From Halobacillus sp. Marseille-Q1614 (lineage in GTDB: Bacteria; Bacillota; Bacilli; Bacillales; Halobacillaceae): DNA of 64,000 nucleotides. The notes below the pieces were generated by a model. It had not been told where the DNA came from and made no database searches. It saw nothing but the letters and a program-made list of their open reading frames with translations. The stretch lies in assembly GCF_902809865.1 (NCBI RefSeq), contig NZ_CADDWH010000001.1, forward strand, positions 1,488,001-1,552,000, in the 5' to 3' direction. The position numbers were made by a program, and so were the translations under genes. This document shows positions 37,026 to 46,110 of the stretch, piece by piece (position 1 is the stretch's first letter; the number at the start of each line of letters is the position of its first letter).

Positions 37026-37054
37026 TTGTGACAACTTTGTGAAAATGTTTTCTT
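37026..37054 (+). promoter_or_regulatory. Tandem ResD-like binding motifs upstream of ctaB
   Basis: TTGTGAC-AAC-TTT-GTGA-A (37026-37043) matches the ResD consensus TTGTGAA-N3-TTT-N4-A with one mismatch. A second TTGTGAA starts exactly 11 bp later (37037) but matches the rest less well. They lie about 50 to 80 bp upstream of the candidate ctaB -10. ResD is the known activator of heme A and cytochrome genes in B. subtilis. Confidence 0.4.
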
Positions 37055-37203
37055 AACTTGTAGAAGAATAGAATATTTTCCATAAAAAACTCATACCTTT
37101 ATATTTCTAGCAAAATAAAGGGAACAATGCAAGGCTTTTATAAAGGGCGGGAAAAGTTTTTGACATGATTAATTTTAAACTCGCTGGGTTTATGGCCACA
37201 GAT

Positions 37204-37232
37204 GAAAACCTGGCTAAATGAGCCAGGTTTTC
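37204..37232 (-). terminator. Terminator after pycA
   Basis: The 12-bp stem GAAAACCTGGCT/AGCCAGGTTTTC is adjacent to the pycA stop; the T tract on the minus strand lies in the stem end (TTTTC). Confidence 0.75.
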
Positions 37233-37233
37233 T

Positions 37234-40200
37234 TTATTCAAATTCAATCAATAAGTCTCCGACGTGAATCGCTTCGTTGCTTTGAATGTAAATATTCTTA
37301 ATGACTCCGTCAAACGGTGCCTGGACGGTTGTTTCCATTTTCATCGCTTCTGTGATCATTAAGTGATCACCTTTCTTAACTTTTTCGCCTTTTTCCGCGA
37401 TAACTTTAAGTACCGTTCCAGGCATGCTGGCTCCGATATGCTTCTCATTTGATTTATCGGCTTTTGGGCGTTCCTCAACTGTTGAAGTAACATTATTATC
37501 TTTAATGACGACTTCCCTAGGCTGTCCATTAAGCTCGAAATAAACCGTGCGGGTTCCGTCTATTTGAGCTTCACCTATCGAAACCAGCTTCACAATCAGT
37601 GTTTTCCCCTGCTCGATCTCAACCTCGATTTCTTCACCTAACCGCATTCCGTATAAGAAGGTCGGGGTATCAAGAGCAGACATATCGCCATATTGCTGAA
37701 GGAATCTTTGATAATCCATATATACCTTAGGATATAACGCATGGCTAATTACATCAAAACTTGTAACTTGACGGCCCAGTTTATGGAAAAGTGTTTCCTG
37801 GACATCTTTGAAATCCACCGGCTCAAGCAATACTCCTGGACGTACCTGAATGGGTTCACGGCCTTTTAAAATGATTCTCTGAAGTTCAGCAGGAAAACCG
37901 CCATATGGCTGGCCAAGATAGCCCTGGAACAGTTCTACTACGCTGTCAGGGAATGCCAGTGACTCGCCTCGTTCAAAAACCTCATCCTCTGTCAAATCAT
38001 TCTGCACCATAAACAGTGCCATATCTCCGACGACTTTTGAAGATGGAGTAACTTTGACAATGTCCCCAAACATATCATTCACCCGGCGGTACATATGCTT
38101 AACTTCATCCCAGCGGTCTCCTAAACCAACAGCGCGTGCCTGCTGCTGCAGGTTGCTGTACTGTCCGCCCGGCATTTCGTGATGATAAACCTCAGTGTGG
38201 GGAGCCATCATGCCGCTTTCAAAATCACTGTAGTATTTCCGAGTATCTTCCCAGTAATGACCGAGCTCTTCATAAGCTTTAATATCCACATTCGGCTTTC
38301 TCTCGCTGCCTTGAAGGGCATGGTATAAGCTGCTGGCGCTGGGCTGAGAAGTCAACCCGGCCATCGTGCCTGCCGCTACGTCAACAACATCGACACCTGC
38401 TTCAATCGCTCTTGCATAGGTGAATATTCCATTTCCGCTCGTATCATGTGTATGGAGGTGAATCGGAATATCAATGGTTTCCTTTAAGGTCGAAATCAGC
38501 TGATACGCAGCTTCCGGTTTTAGTAAACCGGCCATATCTTTAATGCCCAAAATGTGAGCGCCCGCCTTCTGCAGTTCTTTCGCTGCGTTTTGATAATATT
38601 TAAGGTCATATTTTGGACGGGAGCTGTCTAAAATGTCTCCTGTATAACAGACGGAGGCTTCAGCAACTTTGTTATTTTCCCTTACAGAATCAATCGCCAG
38701 CTTCATGCCCTCTAGCCAGTTGAGGCTGTCGAAGATCCTAAAGACATCTATGCCTGCATTTGAGCTTTTCTCTACGAATTCTTTAATTAAATTATCCGGA
38801 TAATTTTTATACCCAACCGCATTCGATGCTCTCAGCAGCATTTGGAATAAAACATTCGGCGCTTTATCCCTAAGCTTCAGAAGCCGCTCCCACGGATCTT
38901 CATTCAGAAATCGATAAGACACATCAAATGTTGCTCCGCCCCACATTTCTAATGAGAAAAGATTAGGAAGCAGGCGGACTGTTGGCTCAGTGATCGTCTC
39001 CAGATCCTTCGTTCTGATTCTTGTGGCCAGCAGAGATTGGTGAGCATCTCTAAACGTCGTATCGGTTAAAAGTACTTCCTTCTGATCCTTCAGCCAGGCA
39101 GCAAGACCTTCAGGCCCGCGTTCATCAAGGATTTGTTTTGTCCCTTCAGGGAACGGCTCGGAATGTTTTATTTTAGGAATACGCTGCTCATCAAAAGCCG
39201 GCTTTTTCCTCGGTCCCTCTCCATCTAAACCATTGATGGTGCGGTCAGCAATATAAGAGAGCATTTTCGTTCCCCGGTCTTTTCGTTTCGGAAATACGAA
39301 AAGCTCCGGAGAACTGTCAATAAACGTTGTATCGTATTCACCATTCAAAAATTGTTTATGCTGGATAACATTTTCTAAGAAAGGAATATTGGTTTTAATT
39401 CCGCGGATACGGAACTCTTTAAGGTTTCTCACCATCTTCTTAGCGGCCTGGTCAAAACTTAAAGCCCATGTAGATACTTTAACAAGCAGGGAGTCATAAT
39501 ACGGAGAAATTATAGAACCCTGAAAACCGTTGCCGGCATCCAAACGAACCCCAAAACCGCCGCCAGAACGATAGGCCATAATTTTCCCGGTATCTGGCAT
39601 GAAGTTATTTAATGGATCTTCCGTCGTTACTCGTGATTGAATAGCGTATCCATGGGTGAAGATATCGTTCTGATGAGGAATGGACAACGGCGCCTCATGC
39701 AAATTGTAGCCTTCGGCAATCATAATCTGTGACTGAACGATATCTACTCCGGTAATCATTTCTGTGATGGTGTGTTCCACCTGGACGCGCGGGTTTACTT
39801 CAATAAAGAAGTATTCATCGCCTGTTACGAGAAATTCAACGGTACCGGCATTTATGTAAGAGATATTCTCCATAAGCTGTACCGCAGCCCGACAGATACT
39901 CTCCCGTAATTCATCTGTTAACGATACACTCGGTGCGATCTCGACGACTTTCTGATGACGACGCTGGACCGAGCAGTCTCTTTCATATAGGTGCACGATG
40001 TTACCATGAGCATCTCCTAAAATTTGAACTTCAATATGTTTTGGTTTCTCAATCAATTTCTCAACGTATACATCATCACTGCCAAATGCAGCTTTCGCTT
40101 CAGATCGGGCGCGGTCATAGCTGTCTTCGAGCGTCTCTTCACTGCGGACGACCCTCATGCCTCGTCCCCCGCCGCCCATAGCAGCCTTGATCATAAGTGG

Positions 40201-40677
40201 ATAACCGTGGTCTCTTCCAAATGAACGGATTTCTTCTATTCCGCTTACCGGACCGTCACTTCCCGGAATTACCGGAATATTCGCAGCGATCGCCTGTTCT
40301 CTTGCTTTGACTTTATCACCAAACATGTTCAAGTGTTCACTATGAGGCCCGATAAAAATAATGCCTTCTTCTTCACAGCGCCTTGCAAACTGAATGTTTT
40401 CCGATAGAAATCCATAGCCGGGGTGAATAGCATCTACTCCCACGCTTTTAGCAATTTCAATGATGCCTTCAATATCTAAATAGGCGTCGATCGGTTTTTT
40501 TCCTTTCCCTACTAAATAAGCTTCATCGGCTTTATAACGGTGGTAGGAACCTGTATCTTCTTGGGAATACACCGCGACTGTACGAATATTTAATTCAGTA
40601 CAGGCTCTAAAAACCCGAATTGCGATTTCTCCGCGGTTAGCTACAAGAACTTTATTAATCTTTTTTAACTTCTCCAT
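37234..40677 (-). CDS. pycA: Pyruvate carboxylase
   Basis: Biotin-dependent anaplerotic enzyme making oxaloacetate from pyruvate and bicarbonate. In the 1147 residues the domains run biotin carboxylase (about 1-455, with the ATP-grasp stretch MIKAAMGGGGRGMRVV), carboxyltransferase (about 530-800, with DTTFRDAHQSLLATR and the metal-binding HLHTHD), an allosteric linker, and the biotinyl domain with the biotin-accepting lysine K1113 in EAMKMETT. Length equals the family. Its start overlaps the end of ftsW by 13 bases and AAGGAG precedes it; the ftsW-pycA neighbourhood is as in B. subtilis. Confidence 0.97.
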   Translation of the reverse strand: MEKLKKINKVLVANRGEIAIRVFRACTELNIRTVAVYSQEDTGSYHRYKADEAYLVGKGKKPIDAYLDIEGIIEIAKSVGVDAIHPGYGFLSENIQFARRCEEEGIIFIGPHSEHLNMFGDKVKAREQAIAANIPVIPGSDGPVSGIEEIRSFGRDHGYPLMIKAAMGGGGRGMRVVRSEETLEDSYDRARSEAKAAFGSDDVYVEKLIEKPKHIEVQILGDAHGNIVHLYERDCSVQRRHQKVVEIAPSVSLTDELRESICRAAVQLMENISYINAGTVEFLVTGDEYFFIEVNPRVQVEHTITEMITGVDIVQSQIMIAEGYNLHEAPLSIPHQNDIFTHGYAIQSRVTTEDPLNNFMPDTGKIMAYRSGGGFGVRLDAGNGFQGSIISPYYDSLLVKVSTWALSFDQAAKKMVRNLKEFRIRGIKTNIPFLENVIQHKQFLNGEYDTTFIDSSPELFVFPKRKDRGTKMLSYIADRTINGLDGEGPRKKPAFDEQRIPKIKHSEPFPEGTKQILDERGPEGLAAWLKDQKEVLLTDTTFRDAHQSLLATRIRTKDLETITEPTVRLLPNLFSLEMWGGATFDVSYRFLNEDPWERLLKLRDKAPNVLFQMLLRASNAVGYKNYPDNLIKEFVEKSSNAGIDVFRIFDSLNWLEGMKLAIDSVRENNKVAEASVCYTGDILDSSRPKYDLKYYQNAAKELQKAGAHILGIKDMAGLLKPEAAYQLISTLKETIDIPIHLHTHDTSGNGIFTYARAIEAGVDVVDVAAGTMAGLTSQPSASSLYHALQGSERKPNVDIKAYEELGHYWEDTRKYYSDFESGMMAPHTEVYHHEMPGGQYSNLQQQARAVGLGDRWDEVKHMYRRVNDMFGDIVKVTPSSKVVGDMALFMVQNDLTEDEVFERGESLAFPDSVVELFQGYLGQPYGGFPAELQRIILKGREPIQVRPGVLLEPVDFKDVQETLFHKLGRQVTSFDVISHALYPKVYMDYQRFLQQYGDMSALDTPTFLYGMRLGEEIEVEIEQGKTLIVKLVSIGEAQIDGTRTVYFELNGQPREVVIKDNNVTSTVEERPKADKSNEKHIGASMPGTVLKVIAEKGEKVKKGDHLMITEAMKMETTVQAPFDGVIKNIYIQSNEAIHVGDLLIEFE

Positions 40678-41855
40678 GATCTCACTCCTTGGTTGTTAGT
40701 GCGATGTACAGGTTGTCTTAAAGGTTCATAGGTTTCTTGTCTCTCTGCTTCTTTCACTTTTACGGTCCGGGCTACATTGTTTAAGATTCCTAATGCCAGC
40801 ATCATAATAAGCATTGAAGATCCGCCATAGCTTACAAGCGGCAGAGTTACCCCGGTAATTGGCAGAAGTCCGCTCATGGCACCCAAGTTAATAAAGGACT
40901 GAACGGCAAACATAGCGGAAATTCCGATGGCTAATAACGCACCAAAGGGATCCCGGCACTTCCACGAAATGAACAGCCCTCTTAAAACGATGAGTGATAA
41001 AAGCCCGATTGTCACAGCAACCCCTAAAAACCCGAGCTCCTCAGCAATAACTGCCATAATAAAATCTGTATGAGGTTCTGGGAGGTAGCCAAGCTTCTGA
41101 ACACCCTGCCCCAGTCCTTCTCCAAGCAGCCCTCCAGTTCCAATAGCTACATAAGACTGCACGAGCTGATACCCATCTCCATCAGGAGTCGCAAAAGGTT
41201 GAAATGCCCCCGTAAAGCGGGAAATTCTTTCATCAGTGGCCAACTGGGTGCCCGCTAAAACGATAAGTCCTATAGTAATAGAGGTAAGCACGAGGATATG
41301 CTTCCACTTAATTCCGGAACAAATAATAACAACGCTTGCGATCATTCCTAAAACAGCAGCTGAACCTACATCAGGCTGCATAACAATGAGGCCCAGCAGA
41401 AAGCCTGTAACGATAAGTGGAGGTACTACGGCTTTTGTGAAATTTTCAATATAGCTTTGTTTTTTCGCATACACAGCGGCAAGGTAGATGATTATGCCTA
41501 CCTTAGCAAACTCAGCCGGCTGAAAGTTTATAAAACCGAGGTTGTACCATGATTGGGCATTATTTACAGTCTGACCAAAGAAGAATAATCCTACTAAGGA
41601 TAACGTCATCAGTAAAACCAGAATCTTTGATAACCGTTTTAAATGACGATACGGAAAGAGCGAAACCAATATCATGAGTACTATGCCGGCAAATCCCCAC
41701 TGCATCTGCTTGATTAGAAAAAAATTACTGTCCACTCCAAATCGTACAGGTCCATAGACTATACTCGCGCTGTACACCATAACTGTTCCAAATGCCACTA
41801 AAGCAATCGGTGCAAACAATAACGTAAAGTCATAGGTTTTTAAACGTTGTATCAT
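40665..41855 (-). CDS. ftsW: Cell division SEDS glycosyltransferase FtsW
   Basis: A 396-residue SEDS polymerase that extends septal glycan strands with PBP2B. It shows about ten membrane segments, the signature GVTLPLVSYGGSSM near residue 345, and a charged cytoplasmic tail. It differs from the spoVE copy at 597-1694 in having a longer tail and in lying upstream of pycA, the position of B. subtilis ftsW. AGGG stands weakly before the ATG. No terminator separates it from pycA, so the two are probably co-transcribed. Confidence 0.88.
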   Translation of the reverse strand: MIQRLKTYDFTLLFAPIALVAFGTVMVYSASIVYGPVRFGVDSNFFLIKQMQWGFAGIVLMILVSLFPYRHLKRLSKILVLLMTLSLVGLFFFGQTVNNAQSWYNLGFINFQPAEFAKVGIIIYLAAVYAKKQSYIENFTKAVVPPLIVTGFLLGLIVMQPDVGSAAVLGMIASVVIICSGIKWKHILVLTSITIGLIVLAGTQLATDERISRFTGAFQPFATPDGDGYQLVQSYVAIGTGGLLGEGLGQGVQKLGYLPEPHTDFIMAVIAEELGFLGVAVTIGLLSLIVLRGLFISWKCRDPFGALLAIGISAMFAVQSFINLGAMSGLLPITGVTLPLVSYGGSSMLIMMLALGILNNVARTVKVKEAERQETYEPLRQPVHRTNNQGVRSWRS

Positions 41856-41952
41856 ATTTATTCATCCCTACTAACATAATATTTTCTTGCTTAATCTTCA
41901 AAATCCTGCTTTTTTTCACAATTTTCTATATGTAAATCCTGCTAATTTGTAT

Positions 41953-41996
41953 AAAAAAACTCAAATCACAACAGAAAGACGTTGTAATTTGAGTTT
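41953..41996 (-). terminator. Terminator after ylaN
   Basis: Long stem AAACTCAAATCACAAC/GTTGTAATTTGAGTTT with one mismatch, followed on the minus strand by seven T residues. Confidence 0.85.
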
Positions 41997-42002
41997 GTCT
42001 TC

Positions 42003-42284
42003 TCACGAATTTTGAGCGGCTTCATGCAAGACATTCAACTGCTTCTCTAAATTATCTAAGATTAATCTGCCTTCTTCTTCACTGATTAAGTCAAGACGAA
42101 CCGCAAAATGAATTTCACGGGAGAGTCCAAACATCTGTGTATCTAAAACTTCTTCGTATAAAGGACATTGAGGCATCGTCAGATTATCCATCTGAACTTT
42201 TATTAATTGTAATATTTTATCAGCATCAGCTTTTAGAAGGGCATAGGCCTTTTCACGGTGATCCACAGCCACATCAGACAACAT
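42003..42284 (-). CDS. ylaN: YlaN family protein (iron homeostasis)
   Basis: A 93-residue protein nearly identical in its core to B. subtilis YlaN: the stretch [20 protein letters not shown] is diagnostic of DUF1507. YlaN has been reported to interact with the iron regulator Fur and to support iron-sulfur metabolism in Firmicutes. The ATG at 42284 is chosen because GGAGGGG lies upstream; the open frame extends five codons. It precedes ftsW, as in B. subtilis. Confidence 0.93.
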   Translation of the reverse strand: MLSDVAVDHREKAYALLKADADKILQLIKVQMDNLTMPQCPLYEEVLDTQMFGLSREIHFAVRLDLISEEEGRLILDNLEKQLNVLHEAAQNS

Positions 42285-42366
42285 CAAGATCCCCTCCATT
42301 TACTTTCTATCTTCTATTAATAGTACCGTTTCGAATGTAAAATTGCAACATACAATCGCACCTCTG

Positions 42367-43299
42367 TTAAAAAATAGAGAGATCATATCGGTTCGATAAT
42401 ACCTCCAATAATTTCAGACCAACGACACTATTTCCTTTATCATCAAGGGCAGGACCATAGACTGCGATCCCTCCAAAACCGTTCAAGGAGGCCATCACCC
42501 CGCCGGACACTCCGCTCTTTGCCGGAAGACCGACTTTGATGGCAAATGATCCTGAAGCATCGTACATGCCGCAGGTCACCATAAACGTTTTACAGATTCT
42601 CGCCAGGTGTTTCGGTATTATCTGCCGGCCGGAATTTAAATCTCTCCCCTCGTTGGCAAAGACCGCGCCGATTTTGGAAAGACTCTGGACATTAACGTCA
42701 ATGGAGCATTGGTGGGTATACACTTTTAACGTTTCTTCTACGTCACCGGCAATGACTCCATGCTGTTTAAGATAGTAAAGAAGCGAGCGGTTCAAGAAAG
42801 CTGTCTCGTATTCAGAGTCAGCTACTCCCTCATTAACTTGGATCGTATGATCGTCCGTCAACTCATGCAGGAAGCTGAGCAGACGGCCGACTTTCTCCTC
42901 TATTGAACCTCCGCGAATCATATCAGAAACTGCCAGTGCTCCTGCATTAATCATCGGATTTAATGGTTTGGAAGGTCTGTGCTGTTCTAAGCGGTAAATG
43001 GAATGAAACGGGTCTCCGGTCGGTTCCATCCCTACTCGGTCAAATACATAATCTTCTCCATTATCAATTAAAGCCAGAGCCAGTGAAAGCACTTTTGATA
43101 TACTTTGAAGGGTAAAACAGCAATCCACTTTCCCAGCCTTAACACAATCTCCGTCTAAATAATAAATTGAAGCGGCCAGCTCATTAGGGTCTCTTTTCGA
43201 CAAGGCAGGAATATAATCTGCAACTCTGCCGTCTTCAGCATAGGAACTGACATTATCGAGCCAGGCCTCCAAGGTTTCTTTATCAAGTTTATCAATCAT
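42367..43299 (-). CDS. glsA: Glutaminase
   Basis: Hydrolyses L-glutamine to glutamate and ammonia, with a beta-lactamase-like serine fold. The 310 residues include the catalytic S66-I-S-K69, the NPMINAGALA stretch around residue 115, the AFLNRSLLYYLK region, and the C-terminal GLPAKSGVSGGVMA with the family KSGVGG-like loop. AGGAGGG lies before the ATG. B. subtilis has glsA2 (ylaM) beside ylaN, and the gene lies in that place here. Confidence 0.95.
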   Translation of the reverse strand: MIDKLDKETLEAWLDNVSSYAEDGRVADYIPALSKRDPNELAASIYYLDGDCVKAGKVDCCFTLQSISKVLSLALALIDNGEDYVFDRVGMEPTGDPFHSIYRLEQHRPSKPLNPMINAGALAVSDMIRGGSIEEKVGRLLSFLHELTDDHTIQVNEGVADSEYETAFLNRSLLYYLKQHGVIAGDVEETLKVYTHQCSIDVNVQSLSKIGAVFANEGRDLNSGRQIIPKHLARICKTFMVTCGMYDASGSFAIKVGLPAKSGVSGGVMASLNGFGGIAVYGPALDDKGNSVVGLKLLEVLSNRYDLSIF

Positions 43300-43382
43300 T
43301 ACTCACCCTCCTAGTGAAATCGTCTTCAATTTTTGCTATGCTTTGTATCGTAAGAGTTAATTTAGAAAGGTGGCCGACACTA

Positions 43383-43877
43383 GTGATCGTTCAAATAACT
43401 GGGAATGTTAAATTTCCGATTACATTAGATCCAACGGTTTGGATTTTTGACGACCGAAAGCTTACATTTAATGAAATCTTTAACCCTTCTTCCGAAAACC
43501 AAGCGGAGGAAGAAGAAAATGAACTCAAAAGGCAGTCGCTCCGTTTTGACCGTGAAGTTTATCAGCAGAAAATCAATCCGCCTGTGAATAAAAGTATCAA
43601 CCGCTATGAAAAAGAGCGCATTTTGAAGGAAACTTTTTTAATGCCGATTCAGCCGTTTATCCAAACAAGTGAGCCTTCAAAAGATGTAAAAGAAGTTACA
43701 TTAGTTTCAAAAGATGAAGAACATACTTTAGATGCCGATCGTTTTAGTGACGCATTATTATTATTCTCCAAAAACGGAAAGCCATTATCGGAAAATGGGC
43801 CGGTTCACGTTTATTTTGAAGATCAAGGTGAAAAGCAGACGCCGATTGAAGGGGTAACTAAAATTGTTTTCAGCTGA
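43383..43877 (+). CDS. ylaL: YlaL-like protein of unknown function
   Basis: A 164-residue soluble protein with no membrane segment: an N-terminal beta-rich part (VQITGNVKFPITLDPTVWIFDD), an acidic Glu-rich middle and a C-terminal VTLVSKDEEHTLDADRFSDAL stretch. Identified as YlaL mainly by position (divergent from glsA/ylaM) and length; function unknown. The GTG at 43383 is chosen since AAAGGTGG lies 9 bases upstream; the longer open frame to 43314 has no ribosome binding site. Confidence 0.7.
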   Translation: MIVQITGNVKFPITLDPTVWIFDDRKLTFNEIFNPSSENQAEEEENELKRQSLRFDREVYQQKINPPVNKSINRYEKERILKETFLMPIQPFIQTSEPSKDVKEVTLVSKDEEHTLDADRFSDALLLFSKNGKPLSENGPVHVYFEDQGEKQTPIEGVTKIVFS

Positions 43878-43886
43878 TAAGATGAG

Positions 43887-43914
43887 GGCCGCTTGCTAAA
43901 GCGGTCTTCTTTTA
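43887..43914 (+). terminator. Terminator after ylaL
   Basis: The stem GGCCGCTT/AAGCGGTC is followed by CTTCTTTTAT, about 10 bases past the stop. Confidence 0.65.
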
Positions 43915-44075
43915 TATACAGGCTTTTCGTCCGCTTAAAAAGCCGAACAGGTTCACCTTATTAAAAAACATCTTGACCAATGACCATAGCCTTTAATTAA
44001 AGAAATCGTTTAACAGCACATCCGTATAAAAAGGTTCGAACTCCACAAACTATACAAAAAAGTGAGGGTTCAACC

Positions 44076-44654
44076 ATGAGATACCTTTTTATATTATTTG
44101 CATTCGCTGCACTTACAGCTTGTCAGCAGCAGGAACAGGAATCACTTTTACAGGAAAAAGAAGGAAGCACTCATATGCAGTACGTCTCTAATTCGGATCC
44201 TGTGAAGCGAGAAAAGAAAAACACACAGCAGATCGCCCGCCATCTTGCAAAGCTTGCTGTAGAGGTCCCAGATGTTAAAGACGCCACTGCCCTCGTCGTC
44301 GGTAATTATGCCGTCGTTGGTATTGATGTCGATAAGGACTTGGATCGTTCAGAAGTCGGGGTGATTAAGTTTTCAACAGCAGAAGCCCTTAAAGACGATC
44401 CCTACGGAAAAGAAGCAATGATCATCGCGGACGCTGACGGTGTTGAAAGAATTCGTGAATTGGGCGATAAAATGGCGGAAGGCCATCCTGTCGAAGCCAT
44501 TACTAATGAATTGAGCCAAATTGTCTCCAGGTATTTACCGGAAGGTCCGATCCAGCAGACACCTTCAGATAAAGAGGAGAAAAGCGAATCGGTTCCAGAA
44601 AAAGAGCAAGATAAATTAAATAATATTCAAAAAGAGCAATCAAGCGATCAATAA
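44076..44654 (+). CDS. ylaJ: YhcN/YlaJ family sporulation lipoprotein
   Basis: A 192-residue lipoprotein with a signal peptide ending in the lipobox LTAC (near residues 13-16). The YhcN/YlaJ domain follows, with VPDVKDATALVVGNYAVVGIDVD (about 68-90), then a Glu/Lys/Ser-rich tail. Members are found in the spore inner membrane or coat layers and influence germination. GAGGG lies before the ATG. B. subtilis has phoH (ylaK) between ylaJ and ylaL; here the two are adjacent and phoH is absent. Confidence 0.88.
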   Translation: MRYLFILFAFAALTACQQQEQESLLQEKEGSTHMQYVSNSDPVKREKKNTQQIARHLAKLAVEVPDVKDATALVVGNYAVVGIDVDKDLDRSEVGVIKFSTAEALKDDPYGKEAMIIADADGVERIRELGDKMAEGHPVEAITNELSQIVSRYLPEGPIQQTPSDKEEKSESVPEKEQDKLNNIQKEQSSDQ

Positions 44655-44658
44655 AAAA

Positions 44659-44697
44659 ACAGCTAAATCCACTAAGGATTTAGCTGTTGCTTTTTTC
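44659..44697 (+). terminator. Terminator after ylaJ
   Basis: A 12-bp stem (ACAGCTAAATCC/GGATTTAGCTGT) is followed by TGCTTTTTT. It overlaps the end of the convergent small membrane protein gene. Confidence 0.8.
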
Positions 44698-44964
44698 AAT
44701 AATCTCCCTTTCCTTTTCAGTGAGATCGTTATAGTACTGGACTCCAAATTGAGAGCCTTCAGAAACCATTTTAGAGTTTTCGTGATTTTGCTCTTCAGGG
44801 TTTCCGGCTTCTTCTATTGGCAGATCATCTGTTTTTTTAAATTTACCTGGAATAGCTTTTGCTTTATCCATAACCTGCTGGCGTTTCCCTTCATCTTTTA
44901 AGAAAAAGGCAGCGGTACCTCCAGCTGCTGCACCAATGGCTGAAAATATCCAACGTTTCTTCAC
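44680..44964 (-). CDS. Small membrane-anchored protein of unknown function (YtxH-like)
   Basis: A 94-residue protein with an N-terminal hydrophobic Gly/Ala-rich segment (WIFSAIGAAAGGTAAFFL), a basic stretch (KRQQVMDKAKAIPGKFKK) and an acidic C-terminal tail. The Gly/Ala segment followed by a charged helix resembles YtxH-like general stress proteins, but the match is loose. The GTG at 44964 has GGAAGGA upstream; the longer open frame reads poorly. No counterpart in the B. subtilis yla block is recalled. Confidence 0.6.
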   Translation of the reverse strand: MKKRWIFSAIGAAAGGTAAFFLKDEGKRQQVMDKAKAIPGKFKKTDDLPIEEAGNPEEQNHENSKMVSEGSQFGVQYYNDLTEKEREIIEKSNS

Positions 44965-45090
44965 AATATCATCCTTCCTTCGCTTGTATATGTAAAAGTG
45001 TTCCCCCGAGTTGAAAGTTTGAAACATCAAATGCACAGATGGAAAAATAATGTTATGATTGCTTTATAGATAAAGAAAGAGGTGATCATC

Positions 45091-45294
45091 ATGCGTGTAA
45101 AATGTGTATTATGCGATTCTATAGAAAACATTGACAGTTTCAGCTTGCAGGCCAAACGATTGCGCAATCGCAGGATCACCACATATATGTGCCCTTCCTG
45201 CAATGAGAGAATTAAAGAAAAAACTGAAAAGCGTCTTAGTACAGGCAACTTTCGTTTTAATAGAGAAATTAAAAGAGAACGCCATTTATCATAA
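45091..45294 (+). CDS. ylaI: YlaI family zinc-ribbon protein (DUF2197)
   Basis: A 67-residue basic protein with two CxxC pairs, C5-C8 and C34-C37, expected to bind one zinc ion, matching YlaI (DUF2197). Function unknown. The ATG at 45091 is preferred (AGAGGTG 6 bases upstream) over the in-frame GTG three codons before. It ends in a terminator shared with ylaH. Confidence 0.85.
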   Translation: MRVKCVLCDSIENIDSFSLQAKRLRNRRITTYMCPSCNERIKEKTEKRLSTGNFRFNREIKRERHLS

Positions 45295-45297
45295 AAG

Positions 45298-45327
45298 AAA
45301 TCCCCGGCCTTTAGCCGGGGATTTTTT
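45298..45327 (+). terminator. Terminator after ylaI
   Basis: The stem TCCCCGGC/GCCGGGGA, loop CTTTA, is followed by TTTTTT; the end of ylaH overlaps it. Confidence 0.85.
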
Positions 45328-45703
45328 ATGTCTGCTCCTGTTGTCTTCCTGAGCGTTCTTTATGAAGCCGAAATCTGTAGATGCCAAGAATTAAGGCGGC
45401 TACGACTAAGCTTTCTGCAATTGGTAAATTCAGTCCAAGTATTAATGTAAGTAAGAAAGTACCGATGATTAGAACCGTATAGACAACGATATTTTTGATC
45501 AATGGAAGTTTCCGTGCAAACCCTAATTTAAAAGTAATTATAGCCAGAACGACAGTGATTAAATATAACATGAAAAAGGAGCGGAACAATAAAGCAACTT
45601 CTCCCTCATCATTTAAATTCACTTCACTGCCCATCCCCTGGAAAAATAGATCCGCGATCGGCCAAAGGTCGGTCGGCACTTCAATTATTGTCGTAGCTTT
45701 CAT
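45326..45703 (-). CDS. ylaH: YlaH-like membrane protein
   Basis: A 125-residue protein with three membrane segments (about residues 38-58, 66-86 and 92-112), matching the YlaH family. Function unknown. The start at 45703 follows GGGGGAG; the open frame extends nine codons upstream without a ribosome binding site. In B. subtilis typA (ylaG) lies next to it; here it faces ylaF directly. Confidence 0.8.
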   Translation of the reverse strand: MKATTIIEVPTDLWPIADLFFQGMGSEVNLNDEGEVALLFRSFFMLYLITVVLAIITFKLGFARKLPLIKNIVVYTVLIIGTFLLTLILGLNLPIAESLVVAALILGIYRFRLHKERSGRQQEQT

Positions 45704-45847
45704 GTTGCTCCCCCTTGTTACCACACTCATACTCTACCTATCATACTAAAATTCAACTCCTAATTCCACCACTCCTGATGATTTCTTGTAAGACCGTTTT
45801 CATATTACCGCTTTTCCTCTATAATATGTGAGAGAGGAGTGAATTGA

Positions 45848-46024
45848 ATGAAAAACATTAATTTCCGTAACCTTATATTAGCCTCCATCGTGATTCTATG
45901 TTTCGTATTTGTAGGGTTTGCTCTTGGTCAGAAGATCTTCTGGCTCGCCTGCTTATTCTTAGTACTGGGCTTCGCTCTTATGGGTGTTGGTATTTCTCAC
46001 AATAAGAAGCAGAATGCCCATTAG
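45848..46024 (+). CDS. ylaF: Small two-segment membrane protein, YlaF-like (DUF5325)
   Basis: A 58-residue open frame: MKNINFRNL, two hydrophobic segments (about 9-27 and 29-49) joined by a short turn (GQKIF), and a basic-polar end (HNKKQNAH). GAGAGGAG lies 9 bases before the ATG. Size, topology and position next to ylaH suggest YlaF (DUF5325). Function unknown. It is divergent from ylaH. Confidence 0.7.
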   Translation: MKNINFRNLILASIVILCFVFVGFALGQKIFWLACLFLVLGFALMGVGISHNKKQNAH

Positions 46025-46070
46025 CGCCGGAAAGACCATTTCTAGAGACTTATTATACTTATACACACAA

Positions 46071-46110
46071 AAAGACCCTGACAGCTTATAAGAGATGCAG
46101 GGTCTTTCTT
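46071..46110 (-). terminator. Terminator after the inositol monophosphatase gene
   Basis: The stem AAAGACCCTG/CAGGGTCTTT has a 17-base loop; the T tract on the minus strand (TTTTTGTG) follows. It could also stop ylaF transcription from the other side. Confidence 0.7.

Larger units (their letters stand above)
36876..37233. other. Gene-free interval between ctaB and pycA
   Basis: In B. subtilis ctaA lies here; no coding sequence is visible in this AT-rich stretch. It contains the pycA terminator (37204-37232), two tandem ResD-like motifs (37026-37054) and a possible ctaB extended -10 (TGATACAAT, minus strand, 36981-36973). Confidence 0.65.

Noticed and set aside
40665-41855. Reading this gene as a second spoVE or a rodA
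   Set aside because: Its position upstream of pycA and downstream of ylaN, and its longer cytoplasmic tail, fit ftsW better.
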